NCBI GenBank assembly: GCA_001899005.1 | Contig: MKUW01000006.1 | Location: 287,034-351,033, forward strand | DNA: 64,000 nt | Direction: 5' to 3' | Source: Chloroflexi bacterium 44-23 | GTDB taxonomy: Bacteria > Chloroflexota > Anaerolineae > Anaerolineales > Anaerolineaceae | In this document: positions 32,781 through 42,300 of the stretch, piece by piece | Numbering within the stretch: position 1 is the first letter of the stretch | Layout: each line of letters begins with the position of its first letter | Made by a program: the position numbers and the translations under genes | Notes under the pieces: generated by a model | Seen by the model: the letters and a program-made list of their open reading frames with translations, nothing else | What the model was told of the DNA's origin: nothing | The model's database searches: none

Positions 32781-32815
32781 GAATGTGATTATATTCCGTA
32801 ATTTGGGCTTGTCAA
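32769..32815 (-). promoter_or_regulatory. strong promoter with operator at the start of arsR2
   Basis: On the minus strand a consensus -35 TTGACA (32815-32810), a 16-nt spacer and consensus -10 TATAAT (32793-32788) precede the gene. Seven bases after the -10 an ATG at 32780 begins the coding region, and the palindrome ATTCA-N6-TGAAT (32784-32769) overlaps that start. The arrangement predicts leaderless transcription with direct autorepression. Confidence 0.75.
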
Positions 32816-32847
32816 GAGGGTAAACGAATAATACCGAATATTCCACT

Positions 32848-33508
32848 TTTTTCTTCAGAAATATTTCGAATAATTGCTATTAGAGTGAATTGTTCATAAG
32901 CATGGATTTGGACTTCGTTCCCCCTTAAGACTCTAGAGGAACGGTGTAGTAAGAACGAAGTGCACACCGTTTTCCCCCTGTTGGATAATTTTTCGTGCAT
33001 AAATAAAAGCGACGGTTTATTTGAGTCAAATAATCAAGCCCATTGGCACCTGTGGAATGGCAAAATTGATCTCAAGGCAGCACTGGGGTCAAATTGAAAA
33101 ATAAACACTTCCAGGCTATTGGGCGAACTTTTAACTCTACAGCATATTTTCTACCTCCCCATTAATAAGAATGTTCCAAAAGCCCTGCTGTTCAATCGAC
33201 GTCCGTATAGAGAGCTGGGATGATATCAGCGGCAAGGTCTGCGTCAACGTCTGCGGCGTGTCAGCAGCATGTCTGCGTCACGTCAGCATGGACGCAGGCG
33301 GTGGTATTTGACGAAAATTATTAAATATATTTTCGAGGTTCCGACTGAAGTCTGGATTCAAGCTTTATGATTAATTAGACGCCAAATTTGGTGTGGAAAA
33401 GAATAGGATCTTCAAAACTGAGGAAATAATCGACGCATTTACACATTCAATCACTCGACAAGTAATATAATAATCTATACAATAATAATTTGTCGCCGGC
33501 AGGCGATA
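32848..33508. other. non-coding junction between metal cluster and restriction locus
   Basis: This 660-base stretch has no credible gene. It holds an inverted repeat ACTTCGTTC (32912-32920) with GAACGAAGT (32953-32961), a nested pair CGGTGT (32942-32947) with ACACCG (32964-32969), the 11-bp repeat array at 33237, and an A+T-rich part before hsdR with a TATAAT at 33466-33471 whose -35 is poor. A 63-codon minus-strand frame at 32812-33000 has no family resemblance. Confidence 0.6.
33237..33293. repeat. degenerate 11-bp GTC(T/A)G tandem array upstream of hsdR
   Basis: Five units begin at 33237, 33249, 33260, 33271 and 33282. They read GTCTGCGTCAAC, GTCTGCGGCGT, GTCAGCAGCAT, GTCTGCGTCAC and GTCAGCATGGAC. 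The 11-bp period is close to one helical turn. A related three-unit array precedes hsdM at 36304. Confidence 0.65.
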
Positions 33509-36268
33509 ATGATGAGGGAAAGGGAATCATTGCACAGGATCAGCGAATCAAAAACCAGAAAAGAACTCATCGACCCGCAACTTGAGCTTGCCGGATGGCA
33601 TCTGAGAGACAAATCTCGAGTCGGTATTGAAATTCCGGTTGCCGGTTATGATGCCGAACCTTGGAATGGAGTTACTGATTATTGCCTCTATCGATCTAAT
33701 GGAGAAGTAATCGCTGTTGTTGAAGCGAAACGCACTTCGCATGATCCCCGCCTGGCTCTGCAACAAGCCGAGCATTATGTTACCGAAATTTCAAAGCATC
33801 AGGGATATAAACCGTTTGTTTTCCTAGCAAATGGGTGGGATATTTATTTCCTTGACCCTGATGTCAGCGCTAAACGCCTGATCTATGGTTTCTTCTCTCC
33901 TGAAGATCTTGAACGCTTGCTTTGGTTAAAACAAAATCAAAAACCGTTGGCTTCCATCCCTCTCGATAACACGATTACGGACCGAACCTATCAACATGAA
34001 GCAATTCGGCGCGTAAGTGAAGCGTTTACTTCGGGCAAACGCAAAGCCCTGATCGTTATGGCAACCGGGACTGGAAAAACACGCACCACCATGTCCATCA
34101 TCGATGTGTTTTTACGTGCCAATCAAGCGCGTAATATCCTTTTTGTCGCCGATCGTGACGAATTGGTGAAGCAAGCCAAGACGGACGGATTCGAGAAATA
34201 TTTACCCCAGGAACCCTGCACACGCATATACAGTAACGATATTCAAAAATCGAACCGTTTATATGCGGCCACGCTGCAAACCCTCAGCAATTGCTTTGAG
34301 CTATTTTCACCTGGATTCTTTGACTTGATCATTTTCGATGAAGTCCATCGCTCCATTTTCAACAAATATAATGAGGTGATTCAATATTTTGACGCGCGAA
34401 TGATCGGTCTGACAGCCACTCCGGCACAGTTTATCGACCGTGACACATTTCGGATATTTGATTGTTCAGAAGGATCCCCAACTTATCTTTACACCTATGA
34501 ACAGGCAATCAAGGAGAAATACCTGGTTGATTTCACTCTCTATGCAGCCCGGACCAAATTTCAGAATTTTGGTATCCGCGGTCTGGAATTAACTGAAGAA
34601 CAACGTAATAGCTTGATCGAAAAGGGGATTGATCCGGATGACCTGGATTATGAAGGAACTCAACTCGAAAAGGATGTTTCGAACCGGGATACCCTGCGCA
34701 AGCAGTGGGAAGAGCTGATGGATGTTTGCATTAAAGATCGATCTGGTCAGCTTCCAGGGAAAACCATCATCTTTGCGATCACCCAGGAGCACGCCTTACG
34801 CTTGCAGGATGTATTTGATGAAATGTATCCGCAGTGGCCAAATATTAGCAGGGTGATTACTTATAAGGCAGAATATCGCGGGCAGCTGATGGGCAAATTC
34901 AAGAACGAAGATCTGCCCAGGATTGCTATTTCTGTGGATATGCTCGATACCGGTGTGGATATTCCTGAAGTGGAGAATCTGGTTTTTATGAAACCAGTTC
35001 AATCACGGATCAAACTGGAACAAATGTTGGGCCGCGGCACGCGCAGCCAGGCTGCTTGTCGACCAGCTCTTTATCATTTGCTGCCTGATGGAGTTAAGAA
35101 AGAATTCCTCGTGATCGATTTCTGGGATAACCAATTCAATCGAACCGCAGAGGAAGCTGAGGCCCAAGAATTGTCCGTTTTGACTGCCCTATTTAACACC
35201 CGCCTCAAATTACTTGAGACCTATCTGGGCGAACAGGGCAATCCGGATTGCATAGACACTATCCAAGATTTAAGGGGCATGGTCAATCGGATTCCCATTA
35301 AGTCGTTTACCGTAAAACGAGCGCTGCCAGAAATTGAGGATGCCTGGACAGATGCTTTTTGGAATTATCTGATGCCATCCAAAATTGACTTCCTGCGCTT
35401 GAAAGTGGGTCCCCTTCTCCGGCTGGCTTCAGATGTAGATGTGCCAGCGGAAACTTTCATCCATAAAATTGAACGTCTCAAGCTCGCCTTGCGGTTGAAC
35501 AGAGATCCACTAGCAAGCATTCAAACTGTTCTGGAAGATGTGGCGCTGCTCCCTGAGTTTGTGGTTAGTGATCCAACTCTCAGGTCATCCATTACTCGTT
35601 GTACACCAGAGAAATTAGCATCGGCAACTCCCTCAGACCTAAAAGAAGTGCGCGATCAACTTGCACCGCATATGAAAAACAAGAAACGCCAAAACTCATT
35701 TCTATCTCTTGATTTGGCGGATATGATTGACTTGAGCGGGTACATCATGCTCACCAAGAGCGGCGAACAAGTCTATGTTAAGGAATATCGTCGGCGGGTG
35801 GAAGAACGAATTCTGCATATCGTAGAAAATCACCCAACCTTGATTGCCATCGCCCGCGGAGAACTAGTGGACGAGGAACAATTAATTGAATTGGAACGAG
35901 TTCTTCAGAACGATCTGGCTGGCGGCGACTTGGAAGCAACTCAAGCAAATCTGCGCAAAGCCTACGGAATCCATATTGAGAGCTTCCTGGATTTATTGCG
36001 GCTGGTGTTGGATATGGACGCCATCCCCGGTTATGAGCAGGTCGTCGCAGAACAATTTCAGGAATACATCACCCAGCACAACTTCAATGCAGATCAAATT
36101 CGCTTCATGCGCGCAGTTCAAAGTGTATTCTTGCGCAAACGCCAATTGGCTTTAGCTGATTTGTATCAAGAACCCCTCACTAACTTTGGGGAAGATGCTG
36201 TCGATCGTTGGTTTGAGCCCAAGCAAGTCGAAGAGATGCTGGCTTTTGTAAATAAGTTGGCGATTTAG
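33509..36268 (+). CDS. hsdR: type I restriction enzyme, endonuclease/translocase subunit HsdR
   Basis: This 919-residue protein is the motor and nuclease of a type I restriction system. The N-terminal nuclease core shows the PD-(D/E)xK residues D57 (GVTDYCLY), E72 and K74 (VVEAKR). The superfamily 2 helicase follows, with P-loop ATGTGKT near 185-191, DEVHRS near 277, LTATPAQF, and QMLGRGTRS in motif VI. A helical C-terminal third completes it. Two adjacent ATGs begin the frame, and the ribosome site is weak. It is separated from hsdM by 166 nt containing a repeat array, so hsdMS may have its own promoter. Confidence 0.95.
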   Translation: MMRERESLHRISESKTRKELIDPQLELAGWHLRDKSRVGIEIPVAGYDAEPWNGVTDYCLYRSNGEVIAVVEAKRTSHDPRLALQQAEHYVTEISKHQGYKPFVFLANGWDIYFLDPDVSAKRLIYGFFSPEDLERLLWLKQNQKPLASIPLDNTITDRTYQHEAIRRVSEAFTSGKRKALIVMATGTGKTRTTMSIIDVFLRANQARNILFVADRDELVKQAKTDGFEKYLPQEPCTRIYSNDIQKSNRLYAATLQTLSNCFELFSPGFFDLIIFDEVHRSIFNKYNEVIQYFDARMIGLTATPAQFIDRDTFRIFDCSEGSPTYLYTYEQAIKEKYLVDFTLYAARTKFQNFGIRGLELTEEQRNSLIEKGIDPDDLDYEGTQLEKDVSNRDTLRKQWEELMDVCIKDRSGQLPGKTIIFAITQEHALRLQDVFDEMYPQWPNISRVITYKAEYRGQLMGKFKNEDLPRIAISVDMLDTGVDIPEVENLVFMKPVQSRIKLEQMLGRGTRSQAACRPALYHLLPDGVKKEFLVIDFWDNQFNRTAEEAEAQELSVLTALFNTRLKLLETYLGEQGNPDCIDTIQDLRGMVNRIPIKSFTVKRALPEIEDAWTDAFWNYLMPSKIDFLRLKVGPLLRLASDVDVPAETFIHKIERLKLALRLNRDPLASIQTVLEDVALLPEFVVSDPTLRSSITRCTPEKLASATPSDLKEVRDQLAPHMKNKKRQNSFLSLDLADMIDLSGYIMLTKSGEQVYVKEYRRRVEERILHIVENHPTLIAIARGELVDEEQLIELERVLQNDLAGGDLEATQANLRKAYGIHIESFLDLLRLVLDMDAIPGYEQVVAEQFQEYITQHNFNADQIRFMRAVQSVFLRKRQLALADLYQEPLTNFGEDAVDRWFEPKQVEEMLAFVNKLAI

Positions 36269-36303
36269 GACTCAATTAAAACAAAAACCAGGGATATAGG
36301 GTT

Positions 36304-36336
36304 GTCTGGCCGCAGTCTGACCGCAGTCTGACCGCC
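36304..36336. repeat. 11-bp GTCTGACCGCA tandem array upstream of hsdM
   Basis: Three exact-length units read GTCTGGCCGCA, GTCTGACCGCA and GTCTGACCGCC without gaps. The GTCTG core and 11-bp period are the same as in the array before hsdR. About 100 bases separate it from the hsdM start. Confidence 0.7.
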
Positions 36337-36434
36337 ACACGGCATGAAGCCGAATTTTGTCCTCTGGTATCTTTATTATACAACTTGGTACACTATATCA
36401 ACACTAATTTACACATTGCTCACAGGAGTATTTC

Positions 36435-38147
36435 TTGCTTACTGATCCCAAACTTAAAAGCCAGGTAGACCAACTCTGGGACAAATTCTGGACCGGCGGG
36501 TTGACCAACCCGATGGATGCCATTGAACAATTTTCGTTCCTGCTCTTCCTCAAACGCCTGGATGATGCCGAGAACCGTCGCCAACGCCAGGCAGAACGCC
36601 TCAAAAAAGAATATCACCCCCTGCTTCAGCCAGAATTTCGTTGGGGGTATTGGACAAATCTAAAAGCGGAAGAATCCCTGAATTACTTAAAAGGAACGAT
36701 CTTTCCACAAATGCGCACGCTCGGCGGAACTACCAGTTCTTTTCAGCTTTATATGCAAAACGCCGAATGTAAGATCAACAAACCCTCTTTGCTGATCGAA
36801 GTCTGCAAATTGATCGATAACATGGATATCGCCCAACAGCAACAGGATGTTCAAGGCGATCTTTATGAATACCTACTTGCCAAGCTGAACACCGCCGGCC
36901 GCAATGGACAATTCCGCACCCCGCGTCATATCATTCGCATGATGGTGCAGATGATCGCCCCGCGTCCCAAAGAGCGCGTTGGCGATCTGGCAGCCGGCAC
37001 CTGCGGATTTTTGGTCAATGCTTACCAGTACATCCTTGAAACACATACTTCTCCAGAAATTCTGCGTTATGACGAACAAGGCTGGCCGCACAATTTGATC
37101 GGCGACCAGTTGACAGATGAGGAACAAAAAACACTCAAACAACCCGAATCATTGCGCGGTTTCGATAATGATTCAGGCATGACCATGCTGCGCATCGGCT
37201 CAATGAACCTGATGCTGCATGGGATTGAATCACCGCAATTCTTCTATAAAGATACTCTTTCCAAAGGTTACGAACAGGAACGGGATTACGATGTGATCCT
37301 GATGAACCCGCCCTTCAAGGGTGCGGTGGATAAGAATGACCTGAACGATTCGCTGCAGCCTACCGGCACAACCAAAAGTGAGCTTCTATTCCTGCACTTG
37401 ATCCTGCGCACGTTGGATATGGGCGGCCGGTGCGCAGTAATCGTACCGGACGGGGTGTTGTTTGGCTCCAGCCGGGCACATGTAGAATTGCGCCGAAAGC
37501 TGATTGAAGAGAACCGTCTGGATGGGGTGATTTCGATGCCGGGCGGGGTTTTCAAACCCTATGCCGGCGTTTCAACCGCGGTATTGTTCTTCACTCGCGG
37601 CGCAAAGACGGATAAGATCTGGTTCTACGATATGGCCGCTGACGGCTTCTCGTTGGATGATAAGAGAACGCCTATCCCAGAGAATGACATTCCCGACATC
37701 CTAACCTGCTGGCAAAACCGCCAGAATGTGGAATTTCAGACCAAACGGCAAGCACTGATTGAGGAGCTGACATTCCGTCTCAAGCCGTTAAACGAGGAAC
37801 GTTTGCGCCTGGAAGCTGAGATCAACCGATTAACCTTTGAACAGGCCATTTCTCTTACCGGCGACGGTCCAATCGCGGAGGAACTGCAGGGTGTAAAAGG
37901 CCACTTGGATGACCTGCAAACCCAACTGGCTCCGCTACGAGCTGAATTTAACCAACTTTCCCGTCAGTTTTGGGTAAGCAAAGAGCAGGTCAAAGCCAAC
38001 AAGTTTGACCTGAGTGCCAGTCGTTATCGGCAAGTTGTAGGAGATGAAGTTTATTACGAAAAGTCGCAAACGACGCTAGACAGGATGGGACTATTAGAGC
38101 AAGCGATGGATGAGGAAATTAAAGCTCTACGGAAATTTCTATGCTAA
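36435..38147 (+). CDS. hsdM: type I DNA methyltransferase subunit HsdM
   Basis: The 570-residue N6-adenine methyltransferase subunit has the HsdM N-terminal helical domain (QLWDKFWTGGLTNPMDAIEQ) and SAM motif I DLAAGTCGF near 182-190. Catalytic NPPF lies near 290, and a coiled-coil-like C-terminal region with many Glu/Arg heptads follows. The start is a TTG with ACAGGAG 9 nt upstream; the next in-frame ATG would delete the conserved N-terminal helices. The 3' end overlaps hsdS by 7 nt. Confidence 0.95.
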   Translation: MLTDPKLKSQVDQLWDKFWTGGLTNPMDAIEQFSFLLFLKRLDDAENRRQRQAERLKKEYHPLLQPEFRWGYWTNLKAEESLNYLKGTIFPQMRTLGGTTSSFQLYMQNAECKINKPSLLIEVCKLIDNMDIAQQQQDVQGDLYEYLLAKLNTAGRNGQFRTPRHIIRMMVQMIAPRPKERVGDLAAGTCGFLVNAYQYILETHTSPEILRYDEQGWPHNLIGDQLTDEEQKTLKQPESLRGFDNDSGMTMLRIGSMNLMLHGIESPQFFYKDTLSKGYEQERDYDVILMNPPFKGAVDKNDLNDSLQPTGTTKSELLFLHLILRTLDMGGRCAVIVPDGVLFGSSRAHVELRRKLIEENRLDGVISMPGGVFKPYAGVSTAVLFFTRGAKTDKIWFYDMAADGFSLDDKRTPIPENDIPDILTCWQNRQNVEFQTKRQALIEELTFRLKPLNEERLRLEAEINRLTFEQAISLTGDGPIAEELQGVKGHLDDLQTQLAPLRAEFNQLSRQFWVSKEQVKANKFDLSASRYRQVVGDEVYYEKSQTTLDRMGLLEQAMDEEIKALRKFLC

Positions 38148-39313
38148 TTTGCAATTCAACTGAGCTTAAAGATATTTGTCATTTTATCAGTGGGGGCACA
38201 CCCAGCAGGAAAGTTCCTGAGTACTTTTCGGGAACGATACCTTGGATTACTGGAGCTGATATTAATGAGAATGTAATCACAAAAGCCAGAGACTATATTA
38301 CTGAAGGTGCAATTCGAAATTCTGCAACCAAAATCGTACCCCAAGGAAGCATTTTATTAGTCACTCGCACAGGTGTTGGAAAAGTAGCCATTGCTGGAAC
38401 TGATATTTGTATAAGTCAGGATTTGACTGGTCTTGAACTTGATTATAACAAAGTGATTAATTGGTATTTATTTTATTTTTTGCTTTCACAACAAAGTTTA
38501 TTAACTGATCAACAACGAGGAGCTACGATTCAGGGTATTACACGAGATATAGTTGAAAATCTGTGCCTTCCTCTTCCTCCCCTCCCTGAACAGCAGCGGA
38601 TTGCCGCCATCCTGCAAAAAGCCGACCGGTTACGCCGTCTGCGCCGATATGCGCGTCAATTGAGTGATGGTTACTTGCAGTCCGTGTTTTTGGAGATGTT
38701 TGGGGATCCTGCAACTAATTCTAAAGGGTGGAAAAAAGGATATATTGACGACGTAATTAGTACGTCACAATATGGAACTTCTACTAAATCTAATAATGAA
38801 CAAAAGGGATTCCCAATTCTTGGGATGGCAAATATTACCTTTTCAGGGCAACTTGTTCTCTCTTCAATAGCATATGTCGAATTATCAGAAGACGAATTTC
38901 AAAGTTTGAAATTAGAAAAAGGGGATATCATTTTTAACCGAACAAATTCGACAGAACTTGTTGGAAAAACAGCTCTTTGGGATGTAGATCAAGAAGCTGT
39001 CTTGGCATCATATTTGATTAAGTTAAAAGTAAATCAAAAAGTTACCTCTAATTTTTTATGTGCTCTAATGAATACTCAGTTCTATAAAAGACTGTTTAGG
39101 GACCGATGTAAAAAGGCTATCGGTCAATCTAATGTAAGCCCAACGCTCCTAAGAGAATTTCCGGTAATTATTCCACCAATTAATTTGCAAAAAGAGTTTT
39201 CTGATAAAGTAACTTTATCGAAGAAATTATTTAGGATACAAGGTGAATCCGAACGTCAAACGGAAATGCTTTTCCAATCGTTACTGCAAAAAGCATTTCA
39301 AGGGGAGTTGTAA
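38141..39313 (+). CDS. hsdS: type I specificity subunit HsdS
   Basis: This 390-residue specificity subunit has two target-recognition domains, each followed by a conserved helix. The first repeat ends in LPLPPLPEQQRIAAILQKADRL, and the second in a looser IIPPINLQKEFSDKV and a terminal SLLQKAFQGEL. A complete pair of recognition domains predicts a bipartite target. The recognition domains are visibly more A+T-rich than hsdM, consistent with domain exchange. It overlaps hsdM and is followed after 3 nt by the NTPase gene, so all are one operon. Confidence 0.92.
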   Translation: MLICNSTELKDICHFISGGTPSRKVPEYFSGTIPWITGADINENVITKARDYITEGAIRNSATKIVPQGSILLVTRTGVGKVAIAGTDICISQDLTGLELDYNKVINWYLFYFLLSQQSLLTDQQRGATIQGITRDIVENLCLPLPPLPEQQRIAAILQKADRLRRLRRYARQLSDGYLQSVFLEMFGDPATNSKGWKKGYIDDVISTSQYGTSTKSNNEQKGFPILGMANITFSGQLVLSSIAYVELSEDEFQSLKLEKGDIIFNRTNSTELVGKTALWDVDQEAVLASYLIKLKVNQKVTSNFLCALMNTQFYKRLFRDRCKKAIGQSNVSPTLLREFPVIIPPINLQKEFSDKVTLSKKLFRIQGESERQTEMLFQSLLQKAFQGEL

Positions 39314-39316
39314 AAT

Positions 39317-42300
39317 ATGAGCAACTTGCCAACCTGGATAGATATTGGTCTTGAGGGAAGTCCACTATTAGTTAAAGGAATTCAGTGGATCATCAATCGC
39401 TATAAATGGAGAGGAATTTCAAAGGATGCCCGTAAAGTAGCTTCTGCCATTAACAGTTTCTCATGGACAAATCTCCAGCAGCAACTACCAACAATTATCA
39501 AGATCGGTGAAATTGATCGACCAGAAGTTGCCCTAATCCAGAATATTTGGCAATCGACTGATACCCCAATTCTTCTTCATGGAGAAGCTGGTTCAGGAAA
39601 ATCAGGGATTGCAATTAGACTAGCGAAGCGTCTTTCTGAAGGAGGAATGCCTGTTCTCTTTCTCAGGGCAACTGAATTTTCCTTTGATCAAGATCCAATA
39701 ACAATTCTCCAACACCGGATGGCAATTAAATATCCATTGATGGAAGCATTAGACATACTTAGCAAAGAAAAACCATTTGCTATTATTGTTGACCAACTAG
39801 ACTCAGTTTCAGAAACTGACCTATGCAAAAACTTTGTCGGTTTACTCAAAAGCGTTGCGGGAATTCCAAATATAAAAATACTTGCTGTAACACGCAAATA
39901 CGAATTACAACATAATCCAGATATTTCTTCATTGGGTTTTCAACAAGAAGAGATTGGCAGATTTACAAATGAGCAGGCGATAAACTTTCTTTCCCAATTA
40001 GGCGTTAACAAACCAACTCAAGGATTGATTGATTTGTCCAACAATTTGCTCAATCTCAGCCTGATTGCTGAGGTAATCAAGGAATCTACTTTATCATCAA
40101 ATACTCTAATAAATGAAGTATATCTTTGGAAACAATTCTATGACTCAATTAGACTGCGAGAGGGAGAAGAGGTTGCGGAGGATGCACTACGAATTGCTTG
40201 CGAGACAGCACTAAGGGGAGAAAGAATATTTTCTGCTGCATTTCTCAATAATCGTAGTAGAAAAAAGCTTCTCAGTCGTGGAATTCTTTTTGAAGCACCT
40301 GGCCGGAGATTTCGGTTTCGACATGAAAAATTGCAAGATTTTCTGTGCGCTTTTTCATTACTTCCCGATCAATTGACTTTTACTCAGTTGATGAATAAGG
40401 CTAATAAGAATAGTATTAAAGGAATTCTAACCTGGTTACATTTGCTCTATCATGATGAACGTCCTGAATTAGAGCCCCAATTAATTGACGACGTATTAGT
40501 GGCTAAGAAAGAATTACCTTTTTATTCTCGAATCACAATTCTTGAAAACCTCAAACAGCAGGACGAACCTTCTGAAAATGTTGCTAGAGTCCTTGGTAAA
40601 TACTCGGATGATTTAGCTTACTATCCTTTTTTCTTTAATGGTTTAGAAAATCCGGCCTGGATCGTACCCCTGTATAAAACTGGTTTTTTTTATCACCCTC
40701 CAGCTCCGATTGAAGTTCAACCCGGTTTATTCCAACTTCCTCTTTGGCCAGCTGGTGAATACTTAGTTCGCTTTGCCGATAAAAATGAAGAAATAATCAT
40801 TGATGTTATTCAAAATACTAATACACAGAATTGGCGAGTACAAGAGACCTTAATTGATGCTATGCTGAAGATTTCCCCTGTCGCTGCAGCCAGCGTTGTA
40901 TCTTCTATCGACTCTTGGCTAAGTGGTGGATTCTCAGGTATGCTACCAAATAAACTACAACCTTTAACTAACCGCTTGCTGGAACATGGATTTGTTGAGG
41001 CGGCAATTCAAATTCTTGAATATATTATCACCCCCGTATTACCACCTGTTGTTAGCGAGTATTCAAAATATCGATCAGATGTACGATTCAGGTCTGAACA
41101 TTATTGGGTAAATGAGTACTGTGAAAAACAAATATCTAAATTAATTCACTTAAAACCTAGAGCTGTTGTTTTGGTATTTGAACGTGCGCTAGAGAAGACA
41201 ATTGAATTCGCAAAAATGAACTCAGAAAATGCTGAATTAGTAGTGGGATATTACTGGCGGTTAGATATCCCTAGTCGACTTTCTAGTAGAAGTGACGCTG
41301 ATGTTTTAGATATCTTGATTGATGGTTTTAGAGATGGACTGGATGAAGTATGCAAACAATCTAAAGAAGAAGGGAAAGAACTCCTTACAACCTATCTTAA
41401 TTGTGAACATCTACTATTTAAAAGAATTGCAATTTATATTTTACGAAAATACGGTGTTGAATATCCGGAGTTAATAAATCAAGTATTACTCCATCGGGAT
41501 TACCTTGATAATAGTGAATACGCTAATGAATATCGCGGCCTTTTGCGAGATCAATTCTCAACTGCCTCTATTGAAGTAAGAGAACAGATAATTACATGGA
41601 TTCTATCTGGTCCACAAGATATGGATTCAAGAGCAAGATGGGGTGATTCTGAGCCAACCGAAGAGGATCGCAAGAGAGATCAAGAAAATTGGATATTGGG
41701 CCATTTGGAACTTATTCGAGGTTATTTATCAGGGAACGCGTTACGCCGTTTGGACGAATTGGTGCAAGTTTACGGAAAGCCAGATATTACAGAACATCCC
41801 AGGTTTGAAATATCATCTTTTGACATAGAAGCTAGCCCGGTACCTGTAGAAGAGCTAAAAGAGAAGTCTTTTGATGAGCTTAAACTATTATTCTTGAATT
41901 ATGTCCCTGAAGAATCATTCCATAGCTCTCGCGAAAGTCTTGCCCGAACATTTCAAGAATTAGTGAAAAATGATTTGGACCAGTATAGAAGTTTCGCTCC
42001 ATATTTGCTCGATCCTGGAATTCGATTTGTTTATACCTCCCATTTTTTATCTGGCATAAAAGAAGCGATTAAAAGTCATTGCGGAAAATTGGATGATGAA
42101 ATAATTAACCTTTGTGAGTATGTCATTTCGTGTCAAAAAGAACAGATTTCGGCGGGTGAGTATGAGATCAGCTTGCAAGGAGCCCAAAAGGAAGTTGCTG
42201 ATTTACTGGGAGATGCACTTCAAGCTGAAGAACCTTATCTTTCCAGAGATCAATTAGATCGTCTTCGATCAATATTACTAGAACTTTTAAATTCTCCTGA

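Noticed and set aside
32812..33000. 62-codon minus-strand frame upstream of arsR2
   Set aside because: It overlaps the strong arsR2 promoter and has no family resemblance.
33237..33293. Possible CRISPR array
   Set aside because: Units are only 11 bp, directly adjoining and without spacers, and no cas genes are present.
33466..33471. TATAAT as hsdR promoter
   Set aside because: No acceptable -35 at 16-18 bases; in this A+T-rich stretch such a hexamer is expected by chance.
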